Shown piece by piece: positions 25,501-34,665 of a DNA stretch of 64,000 nucleotides; position 1 is the stretch's first letter, and every line of letters begins with the position of its first letter. The notes below the pieces were generated by a model. The model worked only from the letters and a program-made list of their open reading frames with translations, made no database searches and was not told the origin of the DNA. The stretch is from Hymenobacter siberiensis (lineage in GTDB: Bacteria > Bacteroidota > Bacteroidia > Cytophagales > Hymenobacteraceae). The position numbers and the translations under genes are program-made. The stretch covers positions 2,666,001 to 2,730,000 of the forward strand of contig NZ_JAHLZZ010000001.1 of assembly GCF_018967845.1 (NCBI RefSeq), written 5' to 3'.

Positions 25501-25753
25501 GCGGGTGCGCCCCGTGGTGATGACGGCCCTTATGGCCACCATCGGCCTGATGCCGGCCGCCATCTCAACGGGCATCGGCTCGGAGACGTCCAAGCCACTG
25601 GCTATTGTGGTAATTGGCGGCCTCATTACGGGGACTATCCTCACGCTCTTCGTGTTCCCGCTGGTATTTGAGCGGTTTTATCGGAGCGAGCACACCAAGT
25701 ATGTGCCGCTGCACGGCGAGAAAGGTTCTGTTGAGCCGTTGGCAGTACATTGA
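22595..25753 (+). CDS. CzcA/CusA-type heavy-metal efflux RND pump
   Basis: This 1,052-residue proton-driven inner-membrane pump exports metal ions through the adaptor and channel encoded upstream. The transmembrane-4 motif DFGIIIDGAVVMVE (Asp396, Asp402, Glu409) matches the pattern known for CzcA-type pumps of divalent cations rather than the CusA copper type, so zinc, cobalt or cadmium are the likeliest substrates (inference). Other landmarks are TPIEAFPDVTN, WPGRSAEEMEKFVTVPIE, SQTGRPNDGTDPTGFY and GIGFIALFGICIQNGVILIS. The start at 22595 (MNKFIQGIIAFSLKN) matches its paralogue. Confidence 0.95.
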   Translation: MNKFIQGIIAFSLKNKGFIFLMTLVVVVMGVVSYRNTPIEAFPDVTNTEITIITQWPGRSAEEMEKFVTVPIEIALNPVQKKASVRSTTLFGLSVVKVIFDDGVDDAFARPQVNNLLREVDLPDGITPDVQPPYGPTGEIYRYTLESKNKTVRELKTLQDWVIERNLKAVPGVADVNSFGGEVKAYEISVNPGKLQDFGLTPLDLYNAVQRSNINVGGDVINQGQQNYVVRGIGLLNNISDITNTVIKNVNGVPILVRDVARVSESALPRLGQVGRGFEDDKLEGIVVMRKGENPSEVIARLHAKVDELNSKILPPDVKMKTFYDRQQLIDFSTETVIHNLLEGIVLVTLIVFLFMADWRTTVIVSVIIPLALLFAFICLRLRGMSANLLSMGAIDFGIIIDGAVVMVEGLFVALDHKAHELGMERFNKLSKLGLIKKSGREMGKSIFFAKAIIITALLPIFSFEKVEGKVFSPLAWTLGFALLGALIFTLTLVPVLVSILLKKNVKEKDNFFVRGVNNGANRFFRFTYARKTATLIIAFVVTAVGLYSFSFLGSEFLPELNEGSIYVRAQLPLSISLESSNELCNKMRRDFLSFSEVSDVVSQTGRPNDGTDPTGFYNNEFLVQLKHTPEVEKKMKSKVYREDLVARMKAKLDKFAGVDFNFSQPITDNVEEAASGVKGSIAVKIYGSDLATLESKAREVYEILKTVKGIDDLGVLRNIGQPEFHVDLDERRMASYGVSKTDAASVLEMAVGGKEATQLYEGERKFPIRVRYEPQFRQTPTEISALMVPTQSGKTIPLTEIATIGSVTGPSLIYRDDNRRFAAVKFSIRGRDMGSTIKEAQEKVNRHVVLPKGYEQKWTGDFENQRRAQQRLSQVVPISLGLIFFILFILFGNLKDAGLVLLNVPFAIIGGIAALLLTHTNFSISAGIGFIALFGICIQNGVILISVFKQNLVKKYTLDHSINEGVISRVRPVVMTALMATIGLMPAAISTGIGSETSKPLAIVVIGGLITGTILTLFVFPLVFERFYRSEHTKYVPLHGEKGSVEPLAVH

Positions 25754-25815
25754 TGCCAAATAAAACGCGCTCCAACTCGACGTAGCCTTACAGAGTTTAC
25801 ACTACATAGGAGTTA

Positions 25816-25892
25816 TTTAGAAAGTCACAAAAGGTACTCAAACGGTCATGCAGCGCGCAGCGCAGCATGACCGTTCGGGGACTTTCTAAACA
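25816..25892. repeat. Dispersed palindrome, TTTAGAAAGTC family, short copy
   Basis: Outer arms TTTAGAAAGTC and GACTTTCTAAA, inner arms CGGTCATGC and GCATGACCG, with a conserved asymmetric insert ACAAAAGGTACTCAAA. A longer copy with the same outer parts is at 58296-58431. Confidence 0.85.
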
Positions 25893-25897
25893 GCTGC

Positions 25898-25943
25898 ATA
25901 AAAAAAATCCCGCTGCCTGATAAGGCAGCGGGATTTTTTTTAT
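25898..25943 (+). terminator. Strong intrinsic terminator
   Basis: Perfect 21-base arms (25898-25918 and 25923-25943), GC stem CCCGCTGCC flanked by A8 and T8. It ends the efflux operon and may work in both directions. The rest of 25754-26094 shows nothing else recognisable. Confidence 0.9.
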
Positions 25944-26094
25944 GCTTTCCATCTTCATTTCCGCTTCATGACTTCATTCAACCCTCATTATTTACTCATC
26001 AACTTTTCACTAAAATTTCATTTCTCATTCGGTTTAAATTCAAACCGAATGCTACCGCAGTCCACTACGCCGCCGCTTCCCACCCCGCACTGCT

Positions 26095-29000
26095 ATGAAC
26101 AAGTTTATTTCCGGCATCGTCGCCTTCTCGCTGAAGAACCGCTTCTTCATCTTTTTCATGACGGCGCTGCTCGTAGCCGGCGGCACCTACAGCTACGTCC
26201 ACACGCCCATCGAGGCGTTTCCGGACGTGACGAATATCCAAATGATTATCGTGAGTCTCTGGCCCGGCCGCTCGGCCGAGGAGGTGGAGCGCTTCGTGAG
26301 TACGCCCATCGAGGTGGCCATGAACTCGGTGCAGATGAAGAGCAACATGCGCTCCATCAGCATGTTTGGCCTGTCGGTGCTCAAGATAAACTTCGAGGGC
26401 AACGTGGAGGACTTCTTCACCCCACTCAGCAGGTGAACAACCTGCTGAGTGGGGTGAATCTACCCGCCGGCTGCGACTTACATGTGCAGCCGCCCGACGG
26501 CCCGACGGGCGAGATTTTCCGCTACACGGTGCAGAGCCGCACCGGCCGCAGCACTAACGAGTTACTCGCCATTCAGGACTGGACGGTGGAGCGGCAGCTA
26601 AAATCGGTGCCCGGCGTGGCCGATATCGCGGCTTTCGGCGGCACGCGTAAGGTGTACGAAATCAGCGTGAACCCCGCCATGCTGGCCAAGTACGACATGA
26701 CGCCGCTGGAGGTGTTCGAAGCCGTGCAGAAGTCGAACATGAACGTTGGGCGGCGACGTGATTGAGAAGAACTCGCAGAGCTACGTGGTGCGCGGTATCG
26801 GCCTGCTCACCAAGCCCGAGGACATCGGCAACATCATCAGGACATTAATAACGTGCCGGTGCTGGTGCGCAACGTGGCCCAGGTGAAGGAAAGCAACGCC
26901 CCCCGCGTGGGCCAGGCCGGGCTGGACGACCAGAGCGACGTCGTGGAAGGCATCGTGGTAATGCGCAAGGGCGAAACCCCCGCCGAGGTGCTGAGCTCAA
27001 CGAAAAGGTGCTACTCAACAACTTGTATATCAAAGTGTTATACGACCTAGACGTGCTGATGGACCACTGCACGCACACCGTGATTCACAACCTGATGGAG
27101 GGCATTGTACTCGTCACGCTCATCTTCATGGCCGACTGGCGCACCACGCTCACGGTGGGCATTGTGGTGCCGCTGGCGCTGCTGTTTACCTTCGTGTGTT
27201 TGCGGCTGGAAGGCATGAGCGCCAACTTGTTGAGCATGGGCGCGATTGATTTCGGCATCATCATCGACGGGGCGGTGGTGATGGTGATGGTGGAGGGCAT
27301 TTTCGTGGTGCTCGACCACAAGGCCCAGCAGGTGGGCATGGAGAAGTTCAACAAGCTGGCCAAGATGGGCATGATTAAGAAGACTGGTGGCGAGCTGGGC
27401 AAGGCCGTGTTCTTCTCGAAGCTGATTATTCTGACCTGCCTGCTGCCCATTTTTGCCTTCGAGAAAGTGGAGGGCAAGATGTTCAGCCTGCTGGCCTACA
27501 CGCTGGGCTCTGCCCTGATCTGACGCTGACGCTGGTGCCCGTGCTGTGCTCGCTGCTGCTGAACAAGAACGTGAAGGAGAAGCACAACCCCATCGTAACC
27601 TTCTTCGACACCATTGTAACCAATGCTTCTGGCTTCACTTACCGCCACAAGATGCTGAGCTTCGGCGTGACGATGGTGGTGGTAGTGGCCGGCCTGTATT
27701 CGTTTAAATTGCTGGGCTCGGAGTTTCTGCCCAAACTGAACGAGGGCGCGCTGTGGGTAGAAACCAAGCTGCCGATGTCGTCTTCCCTGACGGAAACCAA
27801 CAAGATGGCGGCCAACTACCGCCGCATCCTGCGCTCGTTTCCGGAAGTGACGTCGGTGCTTTCGCAAATGGGCCGCTCCAACGACGGCACCGACCCTTTG
27901 GGTACTTACTACGTGCAGGCCCAGGTGAACCTCAAACCCAAGGACGAGTGGAAGCGCGACATCACTAAGGAGCAGCTGATTGAGGAGATGGACAAAAAGC
28001 TGAAGGAGTACCCCGGCATTATTTTCAATTACTCACAGCCGATTATCGACAACGTGGCGGAAGCCGTGGCGGGCATCAACGCGGCGCTGGCCGTGAAGAT
28101 TTTTGGCAATGACCTCAAGGAGCTCGACGGCAAGTCCAATGAGGTGATGAAGGACCTGGGCACCGTGCGCGGCGTGAAGGACCTGGGCATTCTGCGCAAC
28201 TTGGGCCAGCCCGAAATGAGCGTGCGCCTCGACCAGACCCGCATGGCTGCCTAAGGCGTGCAAACCACTGATGCTCAGACCGTGGTAGAAATGGCGGTAG
28301 GCGGCAAGGCCGCTACCCAGATTTACGAGGGCGAGCGCAAGTTCGACGTGACGGTGCGCTACCCCAAGCAGAACCTTGACACCGAGCAGAAAATCGGCGG
28401 GTTGCGCGTGCCCACCATCCGGGGCAGCAAGGTGGCGCTGAAGGAGATTGCCGACATTGGCACCAGCAATGGCCCGGCCTTCGTGTACCACGATAACGGC
28501 CAGCGCTTTATCGCGGTGAAGTTCTCCATTCGGGACCGTGACATGAGCTCGACCATCGCCGAGGCTCAGAAGAAGATGGACCAAAGCATCAAGCTCGACA
28601 AGGGCTACCGCATTGAGTGGGCCGGCGAGTTTGAGAACCAGGTGCGGGCCACCAAACACCTGGGGCAAGTGGTGCCGGTGTCGCTGGTCATCGTCTTTAT
28701 CCTGCTGTTTATCACCTTCGGAAATGGCAAGGATGCCGCGCTGGTACTGGCCAACGTGCCGTTTGCCCTCATCGGCGGCATCGCGGCGCTACACCTCACG
28801 GGCGTCAACTTCTCGATTTCGGCCGGCATCGGCTTCATTGCGCTGCTGGGGATATGTATTCAGAACGGCATCGTGCTCATCATCGTGTTCAAGGAAAGCC
28901 TGCGCAAGAAGCTGAGCCTGAGCGAAATCCTGCGCCTGGGCGTGGCCTCGCGCGTGCGCCCCGTGGTGATGACGGCCCTCATGGCCATGATTGGCCTGTT

Positions 29001-29202
29001 TCCGGCGGCCCTCAGCACCGGCATCGGCTCCGAAACGCAGAAGCCGCTGGCCATTGTGGTGATTAGTGGGCTGGTGACGGCCACGGTACTTCCCCTGCTG
29101 ATTTTCCCGCTCATCTTCGCCTTCTTCTACTGTGAGATGAACCAGAATGGCACGGCTCCCAAGCGCCAGCGGAAGGAGCGGCCGGTGTTGGTGGGGGCGT
29201 AG
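26095..29202 (+). pseudogene. Second CzcA-type RND pump gene, broken by many frameshifts
   Basis: The sequence matches the intact pump at 22595 over its whole length but cannot be read through. I see a one-base loss near 26425 (after VEDFFTP), a one-base gain near 26750 (in NMNVGG), losses near 26840 and 27000-27030, and another shift at 27522. TAA at 28252 stands where TAC is expected in AAYGVQT. An in-frame six-base duplication (ATGGTG) breaks the spacing of the proton-relay motif (VVMVMVE). The last part, from 28258 to 29202, is open and ends normally. It has no adaptor or channel gene of its own. Confidence 0.92.
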
Positions 29203-29293
29203 GCCGTAATTTGCAGCGAAAGAACTTTAGCTGGGCAAACCAGTTATTCCCGGCGCAACGTATTTTTTGCCTCCATCATCGAATTTCATAATT

Positions 29294-30343
29294 ATGGCCT
29301 CTTCCGAAACCCGCGCTCAGGTGCAGGACTACTACGGCACCCAATTGCAAACCAGTCAGGACCTGCTCACCAATGCCTGCTGCACCGATGATATTCCGCT
29401 TGCGCACCGGCGTATTCTGGCCCAAATGGAGTCAGAGGTACTGGAGAAATATTATGGCTGCGGCGTGTGCATTCCCGATGCCATTGAAGGCATCACGGTA
29501 CTTGACCTGGGCTCCGGTTCGGGCCGCGACGCTTATTTGCTTTCCAAGCTGGTGGGCGAGCATGGCCACGTTATCGGCGTGGACATGACCGAGGAGCAGC
29601 TCGATGTGGCCCGCCGTCACATTGATGCCCATACCGTCACCTTTGGCTACTCGAAGCCTAACGTGGAGTTCCGCCACGGCTACATCGAAGACCTGAAATC
29701 GGCCAACATCCCCGACAACAGCGTGGACTTGGTGGTGAGCAACTGCGTGCTCAACCTGAGCACCGACAAAGAGGCCACCTACCGCGAAATTTTCCGGGTG
29801 CTGAAGCCCGGCGGTGAGCTGTTCATCGCCGACGTGTTTGCCGACCGCCGCGTGCCCGAAATCCTGCGCCAGGACCCCATTCTCTACGGCGAATGCCTGA
29901 GCGGCGCCATGTACACCGAGGATTTCCGCCGCCTGTTGCTCCGCTTGGGCATCAACGACTACCGCGTGCTCAGCAGCCGCCGCCTCACCATCAACAATGC
30001 TGAAATCGAGGAAAAAGTAGGCAATATCGGCTTCTACTCGCTCACCGTGCGGGCCTTCAAGCTCGACATCGAAGACAAGTGCGAAGACCACGGCCAGGTG
30101 GCTACTTACCTGGGCACCATTCCCGGCCAGCCCAACAAGTTCGTGCTCGACGACCATCACACCTTCGAAACCGGCCGTCCCATGCTGGTGTGTGGCAACA
30201 CTGCCGCCATGGTGGCTGATACCCGCTACGGCTCCCACTTCAAGGTAATGGGCGATACCAGCCAGCACTTCGGCCTGTTCGACTGCGGTCCGTCGCCGTT
30301 AGCAGTGGCCTCCGGCGAGGCCGTGAGCGGCAGCTGCTGCTAG
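29294..30343 (+). CDS. arsM: Arsenite methyltransferase-like SAM-dependent methyltransferase
   Basis: This 349-residue protein probably methylates trivalent arsenic using S-adenosylmethionine, producing volatile or less toxic species. Evidence is the SAM motif VLDLGSGSGRDAYLLSKLVG at about 76-95 and cysteines at ArsM-like positions: the pair Cys29-Cys30 near the N-terminus, Cys in SNCVLNLS (about 153) and Cys in GECLSGAMYTEDF (about 205). It ends SGSCC, an extra cysteine pair that could help bind metal. The start MASSETRAQVQDYYG at 29294 is preferred over an ATG 27 bases earlier. No ArsR, ArsB or ArsC is adjacent; the neighbour is the broken metal pump. Confidence 0.75.
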   Translation: MASSETRAQVQDYYGTQLQTSQDLLTNACCTDDIPLAHRRILAQMESEVLEKYYGCGVCIPDAIEGITVLDLGSGSGRDAYLLSKLVGEHGHVIGVDMTEEQLDVARRHIDAHTVTFGYSKPNVEFRHGYIEDLKSANIPDNSVDLVVSNCVLNLSTDKEATYREIFRVLKPGGELFIADVFADRRVPEILRQDPILYGECLSGAMYTEDFRRLLLRLGINDYRVLSSRRLTINNAEIEEKVGNIGFYSLTVRAFKLDIEDKCEDHGQVATYLGTIPGQPNKFVLDDHHTFETGRPMLVCGNTAAMVADTRYGSHFKVMGDTSQHFGLFDCGPSPLAVASGEAVSGSCC

Positions 30344-30363
30344 GGAGTTTCGGTTTTTTTGCT

Positions 30364-30405
30364 AAAAAGGAAAGGGTGGGCCGTATGGCTCACCCTTTCC
30401 TTTTT
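30364..30405. terminator. Bidirectional terminator between arsM-like and flippase genes
   Basis: Stem of 19 pairs with one G-T type mismatch (30364-30382 and 30387-30405), A5 on one side and T5 on the other, between two convergent genes. Confidence 0.88.
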
Positions 30406-30410
30406 GGTTG

Positions 30411-31898
30411 TTAGCGAGTCAGCCGGGCCCGAAGGCCAGCTAGCAAGCCGGCGGCCTCCGGGGCAGTGCCCGTCAGCAGCACCCCCGCGCCATATAGCAC
30501 CGTGAGCACGCTGCCGCGCATCAGCAGCGTGAGGAAAGCGTTGCCGGTATCAGGCAGCACCCAGGCTGCAAAACCGGCCCCGGCCGCCACCACCAGGATG
30601 CGCCCAATCTTGCCATCGAAGGGCTGCATGCCATAGTTGCGCCACACAAACCACGTCCGCACGGTGTTGATGCTGACCAGCGCGATGCAGTACGCCAGGG
30701 CCGCGCCGGCCAGCGCCAGGCGCGGGATGAGTATCCAGTTGAGCACGACCACGGCGGCGGCCAGCGAGACGTTGAACACCAAATCGAACCGGTAGCGCGG
30801 CGACGTGGCCACGATGATGCCATTGACGCCGGTGATGCCATCGAACAGCCGGCCGCCCAACAGCAGGAGCACCGCTGTGGTGCCCACCGCGTACTCGGGC
30901 CGGTGAATGAGGCCATAGATAAAGTCAAGATTCAGGCCGATGCCTAAAGCTAAATAGCAGCCCAGTAGCGTGTTAATACGGGTGCTGCGGCGGTAAAAGT
31001 CGGCCATCTTGGCCATATTGCCTTCCTTCCAGTATTCGGCGATGAGCGAAAAGGCCGTTTTGTAGAGCGCCCGAAAGGGCAGGACCAGGGCCGTGCTTAC
31101 ATTGGTGGCAATGAGATAGATACCGGCGGCTGCCAGACTGACTTTGGTGCCCACCATCAGGCTGTCGATGTTGAGCAGCACCGTGCCCGAGATGTTGCTC
31201 AGCAGCACAAATGCCCCGAAGCCCAGCATCTCGCGCAAGGGCTTGATGCGCAGCGCCTCACGCGTGGGCCGCAGGTGTAGCTCGCCAATGGCCGCCAAAT
31301 ACACGGCCAGCAGTACCGCCACCACCGCATACGCCCCCACGTAGGCCAGCACGAAGCCGTGAAAGCTGATAACACCTTGGCTGTAAGCAATGGCGGCTCC
31401 CACCAGCATCAGCCGTAATAGGATTTCCTGGCAAAACGAGGAAAAAGACGTGTGATAGAGCGAGCGCAGGTAAGCGTCCTGCAAGGAGCCCAGCATGATG
31501 CAGCCTGCCAGCGCAATGGCCGCCAGGTAGTGCGGCGAAAGCAATGCCGCATCGCCCTTGGCGTACCACTGCAGCAGCAATGGCTTGCCCACCAGCATGG
31601 CCAGTGCCACCACCACAAAGCCGAGTAGCGGTGGCCCCAGCAGCAGCGGAAAGAAGCCCGCGTGGTTGCGCCCCTGGTTCCGGAAAAACGGGAAATACCG
31701 AATGCCCATATTGGCAAATCCGAAGGAAGCTACCTGCGCCCCGATGGTAGCCAGTGGTAGCAATACGCTGGCTGTGAGGCCAATCTGGGACGGCGAAAGC
31801 AGGCGCGGCAGCACCAGAATGGTGTTGGCAAAGCCAATGGCGAGGCCCACGTAGGAAATCAGGGTGTTGCGAATGCCCTGGCGCTGAACGATGCCCAA
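30411..31898 (-). CDS. Polysaccharide/oligosaccharide flippase (Wzx-like, MOP superfamily)
   Basis: This roughly 495-residue polytopic inner-membrane protein probably flips lipid-linked sugar units to the periplasm. About twelve to fourteen hydrophobic segments can be traced, beginning LISYVGLAIGFANTILVLPR. The start is taken as TTG at 31898 (LGIVQRQGIRNTLISY), the sequence where flippases of this group begin. The longer frame starting at 32033 would overlap the upstream gene and pass through an octamer repeat. It is the last gene of the glycan locus on this strand. Confidence 0.85.
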   Translation of the reverse strand: MGIVQRQGIRNTLISYVGLAIGFANTILVLPRLLSPSQIGLTASVLLPLATIGAQVASFGFANMGIRYFPFFRNQGRNHAGFFPLLLGPPLLGFVVVALAMLVGKPLLLQWYAKGDAALLSPHYLAAIALAGCIMLGSLQDAYLRSLYHTSFSSFCQEILLRLMLVGAAIAYSQGVISFHGFVLAYVGAYAVVAVLLAVYLAAIGELHLRPTREALRIKPLREMLGFGAFVLLSNISGTVLLNIDSLMVGTKVSLAAAGIYLIATNVSTALVLPFRALYKTAFSLIAEYWKEGNMAKMADFYRRSTRINTLLGCYLALGIGLNLDFIYGLIHRPEYAVGTTAVLLLLGGRLFDGITGVNGIIVATSPRYRFDLVFNVSLAAAVVVLNWILIPRLALAGAALAYCIALVSINTVRTWFVWRNYGMQPFDGKIGRILVVAAGAGFAAWVLPDTGNAFLTLLMRGSVLTVLYGAGVLLTGTAPEAAGLLAGLRARLTR

Positions 31899-31902
31899 AC
31901 GG

Positions 31903-31930
31903 TAAATGAGTAAATGAGTAAATGAGTAAT
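31903..31930. repeat. TAAATGAG octamer repeated three times
   Basis: Three perfect tandem copies just upstream of the flippase TTG start, between it and the previous gene's stop. Copy-number change would alter leader length. Confidence 0.8.
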
Positions 31931-31956
31931 TCCGGCTTCGGCGGGGGCTGGCGGGC

Positions 31957-33330
31957 TCAAAGTTCGGCCACAATCTCGCTTCCGGTGAGAAAAGCTGTGC
32001 CGCGCTGCTGTAAATAGCCCATGATTTCGTCAAATTGGTGCGGGCCGGTTACTTGGTTGGCCGGGTCGAAATGGTCGTTGTGCCAGAGCAAGGTGGCCAC
32101 GCCGCCAAACCGCTCAATTTCGGCCAGCATGGGGCGGAGTGCGGGCAGTATTTCCTCCGCCCGCAGCTGTAAGTAATTGGGATGGTGCAGTGTGGCATCC
32201 ATCACGTTGAGCGGAATTTCCAGAAAGCCGTGTTCAGAGCCCGTCGCAAAATTGAACGGGTAAAATGGGTGACAGTAGGAATTGCGAAAGCCAAAGTGTT
32301 CGGCAAAACCCAGGGTGGAGTCGTATGGAAACCAGTTGGCCGCGTCTACAAGGGCCGGGGTCTGGCGCGGCTCCCATCGCAGGTAGTGAAAGCGTAGCCC
32401 CGCGGCGCCATGCTGCAGGCGCTCCACCTCCCGCACCAGGTGCGGCGCATCAGTAGCCGTTCCGATACTGCCGTGCAGACTGATTTCGCAGCCTTGCGCC
32501 TTTAGTGCCTCCAGGCGCTGGAGCAGCGCCGGGGAAACCGCGTAGTCTGCATTGGGGGTGCCATTGGCCCCTGGCCGGGACTCGGGCAAAATGAAAAAGC
32601 TGGACTTCGCCCCGTGCGCTGCCGTGGCGGCGGCCACGGCTTCCAGGTTGTCCCAGGCATCGGGTTGGGTGAAGTGCTGCCACGCCAGTTGCCCAAAATT
32701 CAGAAGTTGGCCGTGTTGTAGTGCCGCTTTAGCCGGCGCTTTCCAACTGCTGCGCAGATTGTCGATGTCGTGGGTGATGAAGGCGGCGAACGGCGCGCCA
32801 CCGGCCCAGCGGCGGGGCCGCAGCGGCTGGCTAGTGACATGCTCCACGGCCGTTTTCAGTACGTCGAAGTAGTAGTTTGCCACCGGCAAATCCACGAAAC
32901 CGTACTGCTTTTGCACGCTGGCCGCGTAGGGAAAACGCCCGTGCCGGTCGCGGGCATCGGAGAAATATTCCTGCCACCCGCTGAGCAGATAGAAGGCGGC
33001 TGAAATGATATCGGCTCCAATCTCGGCCCGGCCCGGGCTCAGGCTCAGCAACGGGACTTCGGGCTGACTATCGAAGAAAAAAGGGATGCGCTGCCCGGCC
33101 CAGTCACGGTAGTTGGGCGCAGCAGGGTAGGGCGTATTTTGCTGGAAAAAATTGCCCGTACCAGCTATAATGGTGATGGCCGGGTGGCTGGCCGCGTAGC
33201 CGATATCCACGTTCGGCGCATCAGGATATGCCAGCCGGAAATGCTGCAACACATAGGCCAGCCGCATCCCGGCCGTGACTGGGGCGGCGTTGAGCGGGGG
33301 CAAGGCAGGTGCGGTTGTAATAGCTGGCAT
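31957..33330 (-). CDS. Polysaccharide deacetylase family protein with DUF7033-like N-terminus
   Basis: This 457-residue protein probably removes N-acetyl groups from a cell-surface polysaccharide. The NodB-like fold is seen in AAFITHDIDNLRSS (metal-binding Asp pair, about residue 187), the CEISLHGSIGTAT segment (metal histidine, about 286) and LLWHNDHFDP near the end. The N-terminal 180 residues with GADIISAAFYLLSGWQEYF resemble the DUF7033 domain often fused to such enzymes. A -7 box lies right before the ATG. It precedes the flippase gene. Confidence 0.85.
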   Translation of the reverse strand: MPAITTAPALPPLNAAPVTAGMRLAYVLQHFRLAYPDAPNVDIGYAASHPAITIIAGTGNFFQQNTPYPAAPNYRDWAGQRIPFFFDSQPEVPLLSLSPGRAEIGADIISAAFYLLSGWQEYFSDARDRHGRFPYAASVQKQYGFVDLPVANYYFDVLKTAVEHVTSQPLRPRRWAGGAPFAAFITHDIDNLRSSWKAPAKAALQHGQLLNFGQLAWQHFTQPDAWDNLEAVAAATAAHGAKSSFFILPESRPGANGTPNADYAVSPALLQRLEALKAQGCEISLHGSIGTATDAPHLVREVERLQHGAAGLRFHYLRWEPRQTPALVDAANWFPYDSTLGFAEHFGFRNSYCHPFYPFNFATGSEHGFLEIPLNVMDATLHHPNYLQLRAEEILPALRPMLAEIERFGGVATLLWHNDHFDPANQVTGPHQFDEIMGYLQQRGTAFLTGSEIVAEL

Positions 33331-33335
33331 TGATT

Positions 33336-33343
33336 CAAAAGTA
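33336..33343 (-). promoter_or_regulatory. Candidate -7 box TACTTTTG
   Basis: Matches TAnnTTTG on the minus strand, six bases before the deacetylase ATG, which would make the transcript almost leaderless. Sequence match only. Confidence 0.3.
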
Positions 33344-33351
33344 ATCGAATA

Positions 33352-34665
33352 TCAGCTGGTTGCGGCGGATTTGTTCAGCCACTTATTTAGTAATGCCGCC
33401 GTGCGAATCTGGCTGCGGCCTTCATCGGCGGTGCCGAGCGTCGCGTTGTAATAAGTAGCCCGTAGGTAGAGGTCGGCGGGCTTGTGCTGGGCGTAGCGGC
33501 GCAGGGCGGCGGCCAGCTCGGCGGTTGTATCGGCGCGCTCCACTAGGCCCCGCGCGGCGTAGCCGTAGTAGTCGTTGGTGAGGGCAAAGGTGCCGAAACG
33601 GAAGTAGATGCTGGCCACATTCAGCAGCGTGGCTTCGAGGTGGGTGGAGGTGTCGGCGGCCACCAAGGCATCCTGGCGCAGCAGGAAATCAAATACGTTT
33701 TCCTCTTGGGCGCTCGACCATTGCAGGGCGGGCAGCAGCTTGCGCAGCGGCTCAAAATCGCGGCTGTCGCTGGGGTGAGGGCGCAGGGTGAAGGTGAGCG
33801 GCAGCTCGCGCAACAGGTACACCAGCGTATCGACCAGGGCTGGCATGGGGTCGTGGATGTTGCAGGCAATGCCCACCCGCTTCACCTGCGGCGCGGCGTT
33901 TTTCTGGTTGAGGTAGGCGTCGGCTTTGGGCATGCCCACCAGGGCCACCTCGCCCCGCACGGGGCCGCAAAGGCGGTACTTGTCCAGCGCATCCTGGCCT
34001 TCGAGCAGGCTGAGGTCGAAGCCTAGGGGCGGGAAGTTGGCGCTCACGCTGGCGTGCTGCACATAAGCGGTGGGCACGCCCTCGGCCCGGCAGGCCAGGA
34101 GCAGGGAGCGGGTGTCGTCGTTGTGGTCGTTGGAGAAAACCACGGCGCGGGGCCGGTGCTGGCGCAGCGCTCGCCGGTACACCTCGTAGTAGCCGATGGC
34201 GTAGAAAATGAAGTCGAAAAATCGCCAGGCCCGGCCGCCGTCCGTTTTCAAAAGGCCAAAAAATGCCAACGGAAACTGCCAGTAGTAAAGCAGCTTGCGC
34301 CGCAGCGACAGCCGGTTCACCGCCGCGTTGTAGCGCCCGATATTCTTGGCCTGCCCTGCCACCAGCACCGCGTCGGGCCGGGCTTTCTGGATGAATTCCA
34401 GTGCGTCGTAGTTGTTGGCGCTCACCACGTAAAGCCAGACCTTGCCGTGCAGGTCGTCACGGTTTTTGATGGGCTGGAAAATGTTGCCTGCCAGCCGCAG
34501 GCCCGCGTAGCCCAGTACCCGCGCCAGCCGCTTTATTGGGTTGGCCGGGGAAATATCAGCCAGCACCGCTGGCGGCAGGGCCGCGAATATGGCGGTGAAG
34601 CGCAACTGCAGGATGTCGCGCAGGCGCGGGATTAGCGGTTGTAGCACATGCTTTAGCTTGTGCAT
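33352..34665 (-). CDS. Putative glycosyltransferase or polyol-phosphate transferase of the glycan locus
   Basis: This 437-residue cytoplasmic protein has two Rossmann-like halves. The second contains VGIACNIHDPMPALVDTLVY, TFTLRPHPSDSRDF and ALVAADTSTHLEATLL, resembling GT-B-fold capsule, CDP-glycerol or 2-epimerase-like transferases. I cannot assign a substrate. The ATG at 34665 and the first nine codons (MHKLKHVLQ) lie entirely within one arm of a 26-base inverted repeat whose other arm carries the stop of pseI. An alternative start upstream (34713) would add 16 residues with no support. Confidence 0.65.
   Translation of the reverse strand: MHKLKHVLQPLIPRLRDILQLRFTAIFAALPPAVLADISPANPIKRLARVLGYAGLRLAGNIFQPIKNRDDLHGKVWLYVVSANNYDALEFIQKARPDAVLVAGQAKNIGRYNAAVNRLSLRRKLLYYWQFPLAFFGLLKTDGGRAWRFFDFIFYAIGYYEVYRRALRQHRPRAVVFSNDHNDDTRSLLLACRAEGVPTAYVQHASVSANFPPLGFDLSLLEGQDALDKYRLCGPVRGEVALVGMPKADAYLNQKNAAPQVKRVGIACNIHDPMPALVDTLVYLLRELPLTFTLRPHPSDSRDFEPLRKLLPALQWSSAQEENVFDFLLRQDALVAADTSTHLEATLLNVASIYFRFGTFALTNDYYGYAARGLVERADTTAELAAALRRYAQHKPADLYLRATYYNATLGTADEGRSQIRTAALLNKWLNKSAATS

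Noticed and set aside
31903..31930. CRISPR-like array
   Set aside because: The repeats are 8 bases long, directly adjacent and without spacers; no cas genes are near.
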